Origin: an uncultured Muribaculaceae bacterium
GTDB lineage: Bacteria > Bacteroidota > Bacteroidia > Bacteroidales > Muribaculaceae
Length of the DNA: 64,000 bases
Assembly: GCA_910586995.1 (NCBI GenBank)
Contig: CAJUKZ010000009.1
Span: 19,489 to 83,488, forward strand
Direction: 5' to 3'
Every line of letters begins with the position of its first letter. Positions within the stretch are counted from its first letter, which is position 1. The notes beneath the pieces are model-generated. The model was given only the letters and a program-made list of their open reading frames with translations. It searched no databases and was not told the origin of the DNA. The position numbers and the translations under genes were made by a program. Below are positions 35,437 through 44,503 of this stretch, one piece after another.

Positions 35437-38253
35437 ATGCTTAAAAGACTAAGTTTATTTCTGGCCGTTTATATGGCGGCTTTTGTCGTTGTGCAGGCGG
35501 CTGATACCGGTGTGCGCAGTGGCACACTACCCAACGGTATCACTTACTATGTGAGTCAAAATTCATATCCTGCCGGACGTGCAGATTTTTTCCTGGTGCG
35601 TGCGATGGGATCGGCCGTCGAGGAGGAGAATGAGCGGGGACTGGCGCATTTTCTCGAGCATATGTGCTTCAACGGTACGGAACACTTTCCCGGAAATACG
35701 CTGATCTCGTGGCTTGAGAGCGTTGGCGTAAAGTTCGGTACTAATCTTAATGCCTATACGTCGGCCGACGAGACGGTGTACAATATCTCAAAAGTGCCGG
35801 TGGAAAGGATGCAGGTCGTGGATTCTTGTCTGTTGATAATGCGCGACTGGAGTTGTGCCCTGACTCTTGCCGACAAAGATATTGACGATGAACGTGGTGT
35901 GATAGTTAATGAATGGCGTCAGCGCAACACTGCGGCAAACCGTATACTTGAGCGTGTTGCCCCCCAGATATACCCCGGAAGCTCTTACGGTACACGACTG
36001 CCGATCGGACAGATGAGCGTGGTGGAGAATTTCAAGCCTGAGGTTCTGCGTGCATTCTACCATAAATGGCACAATACCGATAATATGGCTGTGGTTGTGG
36101 TAGGAGATATAGATCCGGATACAGTTGTTGAAAAGATAGGGGAGCTGTTTGGAGGTATCGCCCGCTCGGAAAGTGATGGGAAAGCCGTCTTCGACGTCCC
36201 CTCCACTCCTTCGCTGATAGTGGCAGTGGAGAGTGATCCAGAGCAGAGTGTGAACATGATGCAGCTTCACTTCAAGCATGCTCCGGCTTCTGCAGCAAGC
36301 CTCGAGGATGAGATCCGAGCTTCTTTGGTTAGTGAATTGCTGACCTCGATGCTTGCCGGACGCTTCGATATAGTTGAGGCAGATCCGGGATGTTCGTATC
36401 ATCATCTCGGGATCGGCGATATGAAATTTTTCCTGTCGCGTGGAGTAAAGTCTTTGATGTTCCGAGGCATAAGCCTGCCCGGCCGCGAGGCTGAGACGCT
36501 TGCCACGTGGTATGCCGAGCTTTCGCGTGCGTTGCGCTATGGATTCCGTCCCGGGGAGTTTGCTCTTGCCAAAGCCGACATGAAGAAGACACTTGAGCGC
36601 CGCATGGAGCGCCGCAGATCCAACACAGATATTGCGAAAGCATATGCCCGCCTGTATCTTGACGGTGGGTTCTGTACAGGCGATGCTTCCGAGGCCAGGT
36701 TAGCTCTGTCAATGCTTGATTCGGTGTCTACACAGGAGGTCTGGGACTATCTGAAGTCAGTGGTGTCTGCCGATGGATCAAATACGGTGGTGATGCTCTA
36801 CAAACCTGAGTCGGAGATCTCAGGAAATGTAACTCAGGCAGGATTGAAGGATGATTTGCGGAAAGCTTTCATGTCGGTCAACGATATGGAACTGGAGGCA
36901 TATGAAGACACATTTACCGGAGGCAGTATACTTGCGGCAGAGCCTGTTCCCGGACGTATTGTTGAAGCGGACTCTCTGGCTTGTTTCGGTGCGCAGGTGT
37001 TCACTCTGAGTAATGGTGTGAAAGTGTATGCACGGCGCAACACTGCACATCCCGGGCAGGTGTATGTGAGGGGAATAAGCCCCGGCGGCCTGTCGGTGCG
37101 ATACTCGGAAGATGTGATCCCGTCAATGAAACTGATCAACGAGGGTGTGGCCGTTAGCCGTTTCGGAGAATATACCGCGCAAGAGCTGAAGAAACTTCTG
37201 ACAGGCCGCGATATAGCTGTGACAACTGATGTGGATGTGACTAAAGAGACCGTAGAGATTGCCACTACCGCCGCTGATATGCGGGATGCGTTCAGGCTGA
37301 TGTATCTTAAACTTACTGATGTGCGTCCGGACAGCGCTGCATTTGCCATCATGCAGCGAGGACAGATTGAGACTCTTGGCCGCCGATATGCCAATCCTAC
37401 ACAGGCAATGGGTGATTCGATCCACAGACACGTGTATTCTCACCATCCTCTTGGCGCTAAACTGACGGCTGCGGTTGCATCGAGGGCTGATTATCAGACA
37501 ATACTCGACCTGTATGCCGATCGTTTCGGTGATGTGTCGGACTTTACGTTCTATGTGGCCGGAGATTTCGATACCGACAGCCTGCGTTCGTGTCTTGAGG
37601 ACTATGTGGCATCGCTTCCGGCTGCGGGGCGTGATGATCGAGTCCGAGATATAGGATACCGCTTTACTCCGGGCAACAGAAACCTGTGCTTCCGTGCCGA
37701 TATGGAGACTCCGCAGGCTATAGTTTATACGTTCTATCATGGCCCGTCGTCGTACGATATACCTACTGCTGTGACTGCAACAATGCTCGGTCAGATAGTG
37801 AAGTCGCGTCTGCTTGCCGATCTTCGCGAGAATAAAGGTTGGACATACAGCATCACTGGACATTGTTCGGCGTTGCCTTCGATGAATGATTTCGATCCGT
37901 CGAGTTTCCTGTTCCCGATATATGTGAAGACATCTCCTGAGCATGCCGACGATGTGGCCTCTGCGGTGACTGATGCCATCGGACGCATAGCTTCTGAAGA
38001 TCCTTCGGAACAGGAATTGTCGAAGGTGAAGGGGTATCTGCTGAAATCTGATGCCGATAATGTGTCGGATAATGCCTATTGGCTGTCGGTGATGAAGGTG
38101 TATGCCGAAAACGGTCTTGACATGCACGATGGTTTCCGGAAGGCAGTTGAGGCTGTGACGCCCGCTGATATCTCGGAGTTTGCCCGTGAGACTGTGCTGA
38201 AGGGCGAAGTGACACGTCTTATGATGCTACCTTCGGAAGAAGATACTAAATAG
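35437..38253 (+). CDS. M16 family zinc metalloprotease (pitrilysin/insulinase type), periplasmic
   Basis: A 938-residue exported M16 peptidase with a signal peptide (1-22) and two tandem M16 halves. The inverted zinc motif HxxEH is HFLEH at residues 71-75, with the third ligand Glu152 in DDERGVIV, at the expected 77-residue spacing. The second half keeps the fold but no zinc site, with RLLADLRENKGWTYSI as the usual R/Y substrate-binding segment near residue 790. Such enzymes digest small unfolded or disordered peptides in a closed chamber. As the last gene of a TonB-receptor operon, it probably cleaves what the receptor imports. It ends at a perfect 14-bp terminator hairpin. Confidence 0.94.
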   Translation: MLKRLSLFLAVYMAAFVVVQAADTGVRSGTLPNGITYYVSQNSYPAGRADFFLVRAMGSAVEEENERGLAHFLEHMCFNGTEHFPGNTLISWLESVGVKFGTNLNAYTSADETVYNISKVPVERMQVVDSCLLIMRDWSCALTLADKDIDDERGVIVNEWRQRNTAANRILERVAPQIYPGSSYGTRLPIGQMSVVENFKPEVLRAFYHKWHNTDNMAVVVVGDIDPDTVVEKIGELFGGIARSESDGKAVFDVPSTPSLIVAVESDPEQSVNMMQLHFKHAPASAASLEDEIRASLVSELLTSMLAGRFDIVEADPGCSYHHLGIGDMKFFLSRGVKSLMFRGISLPGREAETLATWYAELSRALRYGFRPGEFALAKADMKKTLERRMERRRSNTDIAKAYARLYLDGGFCTGDASEARLALSMLDSVSTQEVWDYLKSVVSADGSNTVVMLYKPESEISGNVTQAGLKDDLRKAFMSVNDMELEAYEDTFTGGSILAAEPVPGRIVEADSLACFGAQVFTLSNGVKVYARRNTAHPGQVYVRGISPGGLSVRYSEDVIPSMKLINEGVAVSRFGEYTAQELKKLLTGRDIAVTTDVDVTKETVEIATTAADMRDAFRLMYLKLTDVRPDSAAFAIMQRGQIETLGRRYANPTQAMGDSIHRHVYSHHPLGAKLTAAVASRADYQTILDLYADRFGDVSDFTFYVAGDFDTDSLRSCLEDYVASLPAAGRDDRVRDIGYRFTPGNRNLCFRADMETPQAIVYTFYHGPSSYDIPTAVTATMLGQIVKSRLLADLRENKGWTYSITGHCSALPSMNDFDPSSFLFPIYVKTSPEHADDVASAVTDAIGRIASEDPSEQELSKVKGYLLKSDADNVSDNAYWLSVMKVYAENGLDMHDGFRKAVEAVTPADISEFARETVLKGEVTRLMMLPSEEDTK

Positions 38254-38276
38254 AATCAGACAAGGTTAATAAAGCG

Positions 38277-38307
38277 AGCGCCGCAGAATCATTGATTCTG
38301 CGGCGCT
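38277..38307. terminator. Bidirectional hairpin between M16 protease and ROK kinase
   Basis: A perfect 14-bp stem (38277-38290 with 38294-38307) and a 3-nt loop between convergent genes. No long T-tract follows on the plus side. Confidence 0.8.
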
Positions 38308-38333
38308 GTCGTGTATACTTGTATAATATAGAA

Positions 38334-39353
38334 TCAGACCTGAGGAGCTGCTGATGCTGCAGGAGCCACACCTACAGGGGCTGCTGTGGCTGGATAGGGC
38401 TTGGCTTCCCAACCGAGTGCGCTTGCGCCGAGAACGGCAGCGTCGGCTTCCTTTAGTTCGCTGAGCAGCACTTTTACCTTGCCTTTGTAGAGCGAGAGCA
38501 TATTGCGGTCGAGAGCTTCGCGCAAAGGCTTGAGAAGGAGCTCGCCGGACTTGGCGAGACCACCGAACAGGATGAAGGCCGACGGAGATGAGAATACGGT
38601 CATGTCGGCCATTGATTCACCGAGAATCTTGCCTGTGAATTCGAATATGTCTTTTGCGATTTTGTCGCCTGCTATGGCTGCGTCGTAGACGTCTTTGGAT
38701 GTGATGTCCTCAACGGGAATGTTGCGGAGCAGCGAAGGTTCGTTTCTTACTTCGAGGAACTCGCGTGCTGTGCGTGCAACGCCTGTGGCTGAACAGTATG
38801 CCTCGAGGCAACCGGTGCGTCCGCATCCGCAAAGGCGTCCGTTGTTGCGCTTCACGATCATGTGGCCAAGTTCACCTGCGAAACCGTCGTGGCCGTATAC
38901 GAGCTGACCGTTGATCACGATACCGCTGCCTACGCCAGTGCCGAGGGTTATCATTATGAAGTCTTTGATGCCACGGGCTGCTCCGTAGGTCATTTCTCCG
39001 ATGGCAGCTGCGTTGGCGTCGTTGGTGATGGCTACGGGTATTCCAAACCGTTCGCTTACCATCTGAGCCAGAGGTATGGGTGCGGGCCAAGGAAGATTGA
39101 CGCATTCGTCAATGTTTCCGGTGAAATAATTGGCGTTTGGAGCGCCGATGCCGATGCCGTGTACTTTGTCGGTGGCGTCGTTTGCTTCGATGAGCTTCTG
39201 CGCTTCCTGGTGCAGTTCATCAATATAATCTTCTACATTGTTGTGCTTGCGGGTCTTGATTGAGCCGCTGGCGATCACTGCGCCGCGGGCGTCGACGATT
39301 CCGAAGACGGTGTTGGTACCGCCTATGTCGATACCGAGTACGTAAGGCTTCAT
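38334..39353 (-). CDS. ROK family sugar kinase (glucokinase-like)
   Basis: A 339-residue ROK kinase, probably phosphorylating glucose at C6 with ATP in the cytosol. It shows the phosphate-1 motif LGIDIGGTNTVFGIVD at the N-terminus, GIGIGAPNANYFTG, the catalytic Asp in AITNDANAAAIGE, the DFIMITLGTGVGSGIV motif, and the zinc site with ELGHMIV and CGCGRTGCLEAYCS. An unusual tail of about 22 residues rich in Ala, Pro and Val follows the last conserved helix. It has its own promoter. Confidence 0.92.
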   Translation of the reverse strand: MKPYVLGIDIGGTNTVFGIVDARGAVIASGSIKTRKHNNVEDYIDELHQEAQKLIEANDATDKVHGIGIGAPNANYFTGNIDECVNLPWPAPIPLAQMVSERFGIPVAITNDANAAAIGEMTYGAARGIKDFIMITLGTGVGSGIVINGQLVYGHDGFAGELGHMIVKRNNGRLCGCGRTGCLEAYCSATGVARTAREFLEVRNEPSLLRNIPVEDITSKDVYDAAIAGDKIAKDIFEFTGKILGESMADMTVFSSPSAFILFGGLAKSGELLLKPLREALDRNMLSLYKGKVKVLLSELKEADAAVLGASALGWEAKPYPATAAPVGVAPAASAAPQV

Positions 39354-39421
39354 AATAGGTGTGTGAGTTTATTTAAGGTAATTATTTACATTAAAAAATG
39401 TGCAACTGTTGTTTGCAGAGC

Positions 39422-39454
39422 CAAAGTTATAAAATTATCGGCATAATGAGCAAT
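39422..39454 (-). promoter_or_regulatory. Promoter of the ROK kinase gene
   Basis: On the minus strand ATTG (39454-39451, near TTTG), a 21-bp spacer and TAACTTTG (39429-39422). The leader would be about 60 nt. Confidence 0.6.
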
Positions 39455-39483
39455 AATATGAAGATATTTTTCGGTGAAATCCC

Positions 39484-40155
39484 TTATATTCCTGTCATGG
39501 ATGCTTGTCCGAGTATGTCGATTATGTCGTCCGGGTCGCTTACAATGTGGTCGGCATAATGGGCGCGCAGTTCGGATTCGGGTCTGAATCCCCATGTGAC
39601 ACCCACGGATTCGATACATGCGCGCCTTGCAGTCTCCATATCTACTCCTGAATCTCCTATATAAAGTGTCTGTGCTTTTGGGGTGGGGTGCTTGGCCAGG
39701 ATGCCGAACACTACGGATGGATCAGGTTTGACTGGGAAATCCGGTTTCTGTCCCTCTACAGCCACCCAGGGCATCTCGGGGAAGAAGTGTGCAACCAGTT
39801 TCGACGTGGCTTCCTGATATTTGTTGGAGGCCACAGCCATTGCTATGCCACGTGTGCGCAGTTCGTCGAGGAGTTCGGGAATTCCGGGATATGGCACAGT
39901 GGCGTCGGTGCAGTGGACGTCGTAGTATTCGGTGAACAGTCTCCGTAGCCGGGTTACGTTCTCCTCCGAGCGGGCGTCTTCGGGAAGCGCCCGTTCGATC
40001 AGCCGGCTGACTCCGTTTCCTACCATCATAGGGTATGCCTTGAGCGAGTGTTCCGGATAGCCACAGGAGCGCAGTGCGTAGTTTGTGGCGTTACCGAGGT
40101 CGTCGATCGTATTGAGCAGAGTGCCGTCGAGGTCGAAGATTACAAGCTGTTTCAT
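39484..40155 (-). CDS. HAD phosphatase, phosphoglycolate phosphatase-like (Gph/PpaX type)
   Basis: A 223-residue HAD hydrolase with motif I IFDLDGTLLNT (Asp8 nucleophile, Asp10), a helical cap, motif II VASNKYQ, motif III Lys in FPVKPDPSVV, and motif IV YIGDSGVDMETA. The VGVTWGF stretch after motif IV is typical of Gph-like phosphatases. The substrate may be 2-phosphoglycolate, pyrophosphate or another small phosphate ester. It starts 19 bp after tamL on the same strand and is probably cotranscribed. Confidence 0.87.
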   Translation of the reverse strand: MKQLVIFDLDGTLLNTIDDLGNATNYALRSCGYPEHSLKAYPMMVGNGVSRLIERALPEDARSEENVTRLRRLFTEYYDVHCTDATVPYPGIPELLDELRTRGIAMAVASNKYQEATSKLVAHFFPEMPWVAVEGQKPDFPVKPDPSVVFGILAKHPTPKAQTLYIGDSGVDMETARRACIESVGVTWGFRPESELRAHYADHIVSDPDDIIDILGQASMTGI

Positions 40156-40174
40156 GTGGTTGTGATATTTTATA

Positions 40175-42520
40175 TCAGAATGGATATCCTACAGCGAAAT
40201 GGAATGTGGCGTCGCGTCGCCAGCGCGGGTGCAGCAGAGGCCAGCGCAACTGGTCTTTTGCCGGGTTGTGCGCTTTCATGCCGAGGTCGAGCCGGAGCAG
40301 AAAGTAAGTGAAGTCGAATCGTATGCCTAAGCCGTAGGCTGCTGCTATCTGTTTGTAGAAAGAGTCGAAGCGGAATAAACCGCCGGGTTGATTCTGGTAG
40401 TTGTGTACGGTCCAGATGTTGCCGGCGTCGACAAATAGAGCGCCTTCAATGACCCAGAACAGTTTTGTGCGCAGTTCAAGGTTGAGTAGCAGGCTTATAT
40501 CGCCACATTGGTTGATGAAATTGTCGACGGAGTTGCGTGAGTTATAGCTGCCCGGGCCGAGCGAGCGCACGCTCCATCCGCGCACACCGTTGGCGCCTCC
40601 GGCGTAGAACCTTTTCTCGAAGGGTATCATGCGCGAGTTTCCGTAGGGATAGCCGAAACCTATACCACCGTGCATGGCTATGGATGTACGTGAGCTTGTG
40701 TTGATTGTGTATGAGTAGTCTAATTCGGCTTTCACATATTGGGCGAACTGAGTGCCGAAGAGTTTGTAAGCTCCGTCGTATTTAGGACGGTCTGCCAGGG
40801 CAGAGATGGCATATAGAAGGTTGCCGGCAACTTCGACTGACGCGCGGAGTGCATAGACCGTGGGTTGTGAAGCGATCCTGCTCGTTGCAGCCGCAGGAGT
40901 GCGCCTGTTGGTGCGGTGGAAGGTGTAGCCCATCCGCATTATGAGGTGGTCCTCATAGCTGTAGCGCACAAGCGGGTTGGTTGGAGCTACGGAGTCGAGG
41001 AAGTTTATTGTGGAGTGCGGCAGGTATACGTAGTTGATGTCTATGAAGTCGAATGTATGCCGCATCTGGGTATGTCTTTGTCCTTGACGCGAGAATTTGT
41101 ATTTCCATGCAGCTCCGGCGATTATACGTGTATACTCGGGGCGTTCCTGGTAGTTTCCTGAGATGGAGAATTCTGTATTTGCCTTCATCCTCTGTTTGAA
41201 ACTCTTGGAGAGGAACGGCGCTTCGAATTTCGGGAATGTGATGGCTACCTCGCCGGCCACTTCGGTGTATCGGTCGTTGATGATGTTGTTGAATGTTCCG
41301 GACAGACTCTCGTATGAGGTGCGCAGTTTTGCTGTCAGGGCCTGGCTTCCGCGCGCTATGTTACGGTGCTGGTAGGTGAGACCGACTCCGAATCCGAAGT
41401 CGCCTTCGGAGTTTGTGCCTTCAAGTTCCACCGATACGCTTTGTTTCTTTGTCGGAGACAGCAGTATATATGCGTCGAGCATCGGATGACCGTCCTTGAA
41501 ACCTGCCGGCTGCATGGAGATGTTTATATAGTTGAGTATGGAGAGTTGCTGGAGGGCTTCGTAGGTGCGTTCCACAAGACGGGCATCATATGGTTCTCCC
41601 GGTGTGAGGAAGCATTTCTCGTCAAGGGCTGACGGACGCAGATAATGGTGTCCCGGGCTGTCGAGCACTGTTATTCCGCGGTATACTGTAGTGTCCTGTA
41701 TGCCGAAGTCAAGAGGCTTCTCGGATCGTGTCGGATTATAGTCGGTTACGAATATAATTTTGCCGATGTAATGTATACGGTTGGAGAGATCGGGAGTCGT
41801 GTCTGCCGGGCTTCTGCGAGGAGGCATCACGTGCATTGTAAGGTATGTGGCTTTTTCGTTGCGGGCGGTGTCGGCAGTGAATGTTATCTGTTCTTTGGTG
41901 AAGCCGTAGTAACCTTTATTGTGCAGATAGTTTGTGGTCAGAATACGCCTTTCCTCCAATGCGTTGCGGTCAAGCCTGCTTCCGGTTGCTATCGAGGATA
42001 GAGCCGGGTGTCCTGATATGAGGGTGTTGAGGGCTGAGTCCGGGATCTCGAGCATGAAGCTGTCGATGGTATGCGGCTTTCCTGTGTGTATGCCGTAAGC
42101 GACGCTCATGCGTTTTTTCCCGCTGTTGTGTGTGCTTACGTCTACGTCGGCGTCCATATATCCGGCGTTAATGAGGGCGAGTTTCAGTTGGCGGCGTGAT
42201 ATTTCAGTGAGGGTGCTGTCGTATATGACCGGAGGCTGTCCCATGCGCTTGAGCCATCTGTTGTACCACTTTGTGCTGTCTTTGCCAGCAAGGCTGTAGG
42301 TGGCGAGTTGCAGTCGTGCGAAGCCAAGGACCTTATGGTTCGGTGCCTGGCGCAGATAGTTGGCCAAAGCCTTTGAAGTGATGTCTTCGTTGTCGTTGAT
42401 ATTGATGTCCACATGGTCGAGGAGGTATTTTCCATCCGGTACGTGTTTGATCGGGCTGCAACCCCACAGGATAGCGGCGGCGATGATGACGCATAATATT
42501 TTGGATAGATACCTGTGCAT
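40175..42520 (-). CDS. tamL: TamL-type BamA-family outer membrane lipoprotein
   Basis: A 781-residue Omp85 protein of the Bacteroidetes TamL subtype, which replaces TamA as the outer membrane partner of TamB. It is a lipoprotein (LWGC, Cys21). Three POTRA-like domains occupy roughly residues 30-340, and the 16-strand barrel holds the hallmark loop-6 motif GANGVRGWSVRSLGPGSY (VRGW). It ends in FHFAVGYPF with a C-terminal Phe. No tamB is visible in the window. A TATCTTTG box at 42541-42534 lies just upstream, giving a very short leader. Confidence 0.92.
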   Translation of the reverse strand: MHRYLSKILCVIIAAAILWGCSPIKHVPDGKYLLDHVDININDNEDITSKALANYLRQAPNHKVLGFARLQLATYSLAGKDSTKWYNRWLKRMGQPPVIYDSTLTEISRRQLKLALINAGYMDADVDVSTHNSGKKRMSVAYGIHTGKPHTIDSFMLEIPDSALNTLISGHPALSSIATGSRLDRNALEERRILTTNYLHNKGYYGFTKEQITFTADTARNEKATYLTMHVMPPRRSPADTTPDLSNRIHYIGKIIFVTDYNPTRSEKPLDFGIQDTTVYRGITVLDSPGHHYLRPSALDEKCFLTPGEPYDARLVERTYEALQQLSILNYINISMQPAGFKDGHPMLDAYILLSPTKKQSVSVELEGTNSEGDFGFGVGLTYQHRNIARGSQALTAKLRTSYESLSGTFNNIINDRYTEVAGEVAITFPKFEAPFLSKSFKQRMKANTEFSISGNYQERPEYTRIIAGAAWKYKFSRQGQRHTQMRHTFDFIDINYVYLPHSTINFLDSVAPTNPLVRYSYEDHLIMRMGYTFHRTNRRTPAAATSRIASQPTVYALRASVEVAGNLLYAISALADRPKYDGAYKLFGTQFAQYVKAELDYSYTINTSSRTSIAMHGGIGFGYPYGNSRMIPFEKRFYAGGANGVRGWSVRSLGPGSYNSRNSVDNFINQCGDISLLLNLELRTKLFWVIEGALFVDAGNIWTVHNYQNQPGGLFRFDSFYKQIAAAYGLGIRFDFTYFLLRLDLGMKAHNPAKDQLRWPLLHPRWRRDATFHFAVGYPF

Positions 42521-42533
42521 GTCGATATGTGTG

Positions 42534-42541
42534 CAAAGATA
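42534..42541 (-). promoter_or_regulatory. Promoter -7 element of tamL
   Basis: TATCTTTG on the minus strand (42541-42534) matches the Bacteroidetes -7 box and sits about 14 nt before the start codon. No TTTG at the usual spacing. Confidence 0.4.
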
Positions 42542-42722
42542 AGCAGAAAAGGTGAGAATATAAGTGGTTGTTGGAAAACAAATGTCATGTGGCTACCGCA
42601 TTGCGGATGGGCAAAAAAAAATTACTCGTCGTCGCGACGAATAATCTTCTTACCTTAAATCTAATACCATGAAAAACTGATGCAAAATTATAGATTTTAT
42701 GTTATATAGCATATTCTTGGAT

Positions 42723-42763
42723 AAAAAAACAGCGCTTGGTTAACCTTATTTAACCAAGCGCTG
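42723..42763 (-). terminator. Terminator of the etfBA-acyl-CoA dehydrogenase operon
   Basis: A perfect 14-bp stem (42730-42743 with 42750-42763), 6-nt loop, followed on the minus strand by seven T residues. Confidence 0.93.
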
Positions 42764-42781
42764 CGATATGATTAAAAAGTA

Positions 42782-44497
42782 TTAATCGTTGTAGGTGTAG
42801 TTGGCCATCTGGTCGGGGCGTACGGTAGCTATGAAGCTTTCGTGCTTCTGCACTTCTGCTTCGCCGAGGTTTACGTACACGTTTGCCGAACGGAGGAACG
42901 ATGCGGGATTTTCGGCGCGTGTAGCGTCGAGTATGAGCAGGTAGCCCATGACGATGTATCCGGCCATTTCGACGAGGCGGCGTGCCATGAAGTCGGTGTA
43001 TGCGGGATCGTTTGCCTCAAGTACGGTCTTGATAGCCTTGTCGAAAGCTGCTGTCATGGCCTGCAGACGAGTCTTGAGAGCCTCTGCTTCGGGGATAACC
43101 TGCTGCTTGTCGTAGCTTTCGATGAGCTGCAGATATGTGCCTGTGGTGACGTGGCGTATAGCAGCAACGACCTGAAGTTGTGTTGTGCCTTCGTATATAG
43201 AGGTAATGCGTGCGTCGCGGTATACGCGTTCGCAGGCATAGTCCTTCATGAAGCCTGATCCGCCATGTATCTGGATGCAGTCGTATGCATTCTGGTTGCA
43301 GTATTCGCTTGATAGACCTTTTGCCAGAGGGGTTAGGGCATCGGCAAGGCGTGAGTAGAATTTCATCTCGGCGCGTTCGTCGGCTGTGAGGCTGCGTTCG
43401 CGGGCGATGTCCTCGTATGCCTTGTACATGTCTACGAAGCGAGCTGTCTCGTAGAGCAGTGTGCGTGATGCATCGAGTTTGGCTTTCATTACTGAAAGCA
43501 TTTCGGCTACAGCGGGGAATTCGATGATGGCTTTTCCGAACTGCTTGCGGTCTTTGGCATAGGCGAGGGCTTCGCGGTATGCGATTTCGCTTACACCTAC
43601 GCTCTGGGCTGCAATGCCGAGGCGTGCGCCGTTCATAAGGGCCATTACGTATTTGATGAGACCCAGACGACGGTTGCCGCAAAGTTCGGCTTTGGCGTTT
43701 TTATATACGAGTTCGCAGGTGGGAGATCCCTTGATGCCCATCTTGTTCTCGATTCGGCGTACGTTTACACCGCCATCGCGCTTGTCGTAGATGAACATTG
43801 AGAGTCCGCGTCCGTCCTTTGTGCCGTCCTCACTGCGTGCCAATACGAGGTGGATGTCGGAGTCTCCGTTGGTGATGAATCGCTTCACACCGTTGAGACG
43901 CCATGTGCCGTCGGGCTGTTCAGTGGCCTTGAGCATTACGCTCTGGAGGTCAGAGCCGGCATCGGGTTCGGTGAGGTCCATCGACATTGTTTCGCCTGCG
44001 CATACGCGGGGGATGAAGCGTGCGCGCTGGTCGTCGCTGCCGAATTCGTAGAGTGTCTCTGCGCAGTCCTGAAGCCCCCAGAGGTTCTCAAATCCTGTGT
44101 CGGCGCGGCTTACGATGTCGGCGGCCATTATATAAGGAGTGATGGGGAAGTTGAGTCCGCCGAAACGTCTGGGCATTGCCATGCCCATGAGTCCTGCCTT
44201 GCGGCATACGTCGAGGTTAACCTGTGTGGCGGGAGCGTAAGTTACACGTCCGTCGGCTACTGTAGGGCCGTCGTGGTCGACGCTTTCTGCATTAGGAGCG
44301 ATGGTCTCGCCGCAGATTTCGCCTACGATTTCAAGCACACGGTTGTAGTTGTCCATAGCGTCGTCGAAGTCGACGGGCGCATAGTCGAACTTTTCTGCGT
44401 CGGTATAGTCGCGTTCTTTGAGAGCCACGATTTTCTTCATGAGCGGATGGCTCAGGTGGTGGCGCAGATCGGGATTGTCTGTATAGAAATTTGCCAT
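42782..44497 (-). CDS. Acyl-CoA dehydrogenase (long form with C-terminal extension)
   Basis: A 571-residue FAD-dependent acyl-CoA dehydrogenase. The core (about 70-460) shows MDLTEPDAGSDLQSVMLKA, RFITNGDSDIHLVLAR, KDRKQFGKAIIEFPAVAEML and IHGGSGFMKDYACERVYRDARI, followed by IYEGTTQLQ with the usual catalytic Glu. An extra C-terminal helical domain of about 110 residues makes it longer than classical 380-residue members. It is encoded 6 bp after etfA, so its electrons pass to EtfBA. The acyl-CoA substrate is not evident. In an anaerobe it may run as an enoyl-CoA reductase. Confidence 0.92.
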   Translation of the reverse strand: MANFYTDNPDLRHHLSHPLMKKIVALKERDYTDAEKFDYAPVDFDDAMDNYNRVLEIVGEICGETIAPNAESVDHDGPTVADGRVTYAPATQVNLDVCRKAGLMGMAMPRRFGGLNFPITPYIMAADIVSRADTGFENLWGLQDCAETLYEFGSDDQRARFIPRVCAGETMSMDLTEPDAGSDLQSVMLKATEQPDGTWRLNGVKRFITNGDSDIHLVLARSEDGTKDGRGLSMFIYDKRDGGVNVRRIENKMGIKGSPTCELVYKNAKAELCGNRRLGLIKYVMALMNGARLGIAAQSVGVSEIAYREALAYAKDRKQFGKAIIEFPAVAEMLSVMKAKLDASRTLLYETARFVDMYKAYEDIARERSLTADERAEMKFYSRLADALTPLAKGLSSEYCNQNAYDCIQIHGGSGFMKDYACERVYRDARITSIYEGTTQLQVVAAIRHVTTGTYLQLIESYDKQQVIPEAEALKTRLQAMTAAFDKAIKTVLEANDPAYTDFMARRLVEMAGYIVMGYLLILDATRAENPASFLRSANVYVNLGEAEVQKHESFIATVRPDQMANYTYND

Positions 44498-44503
44498 TGT
44501 GGT

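Noticed and set aside
37123..38127. 334-codon minus-strand frame opposite the M16 protease
   Set aside because: Shadow of a well supported protease; composition rich in His, Arg and Ser without motifs.
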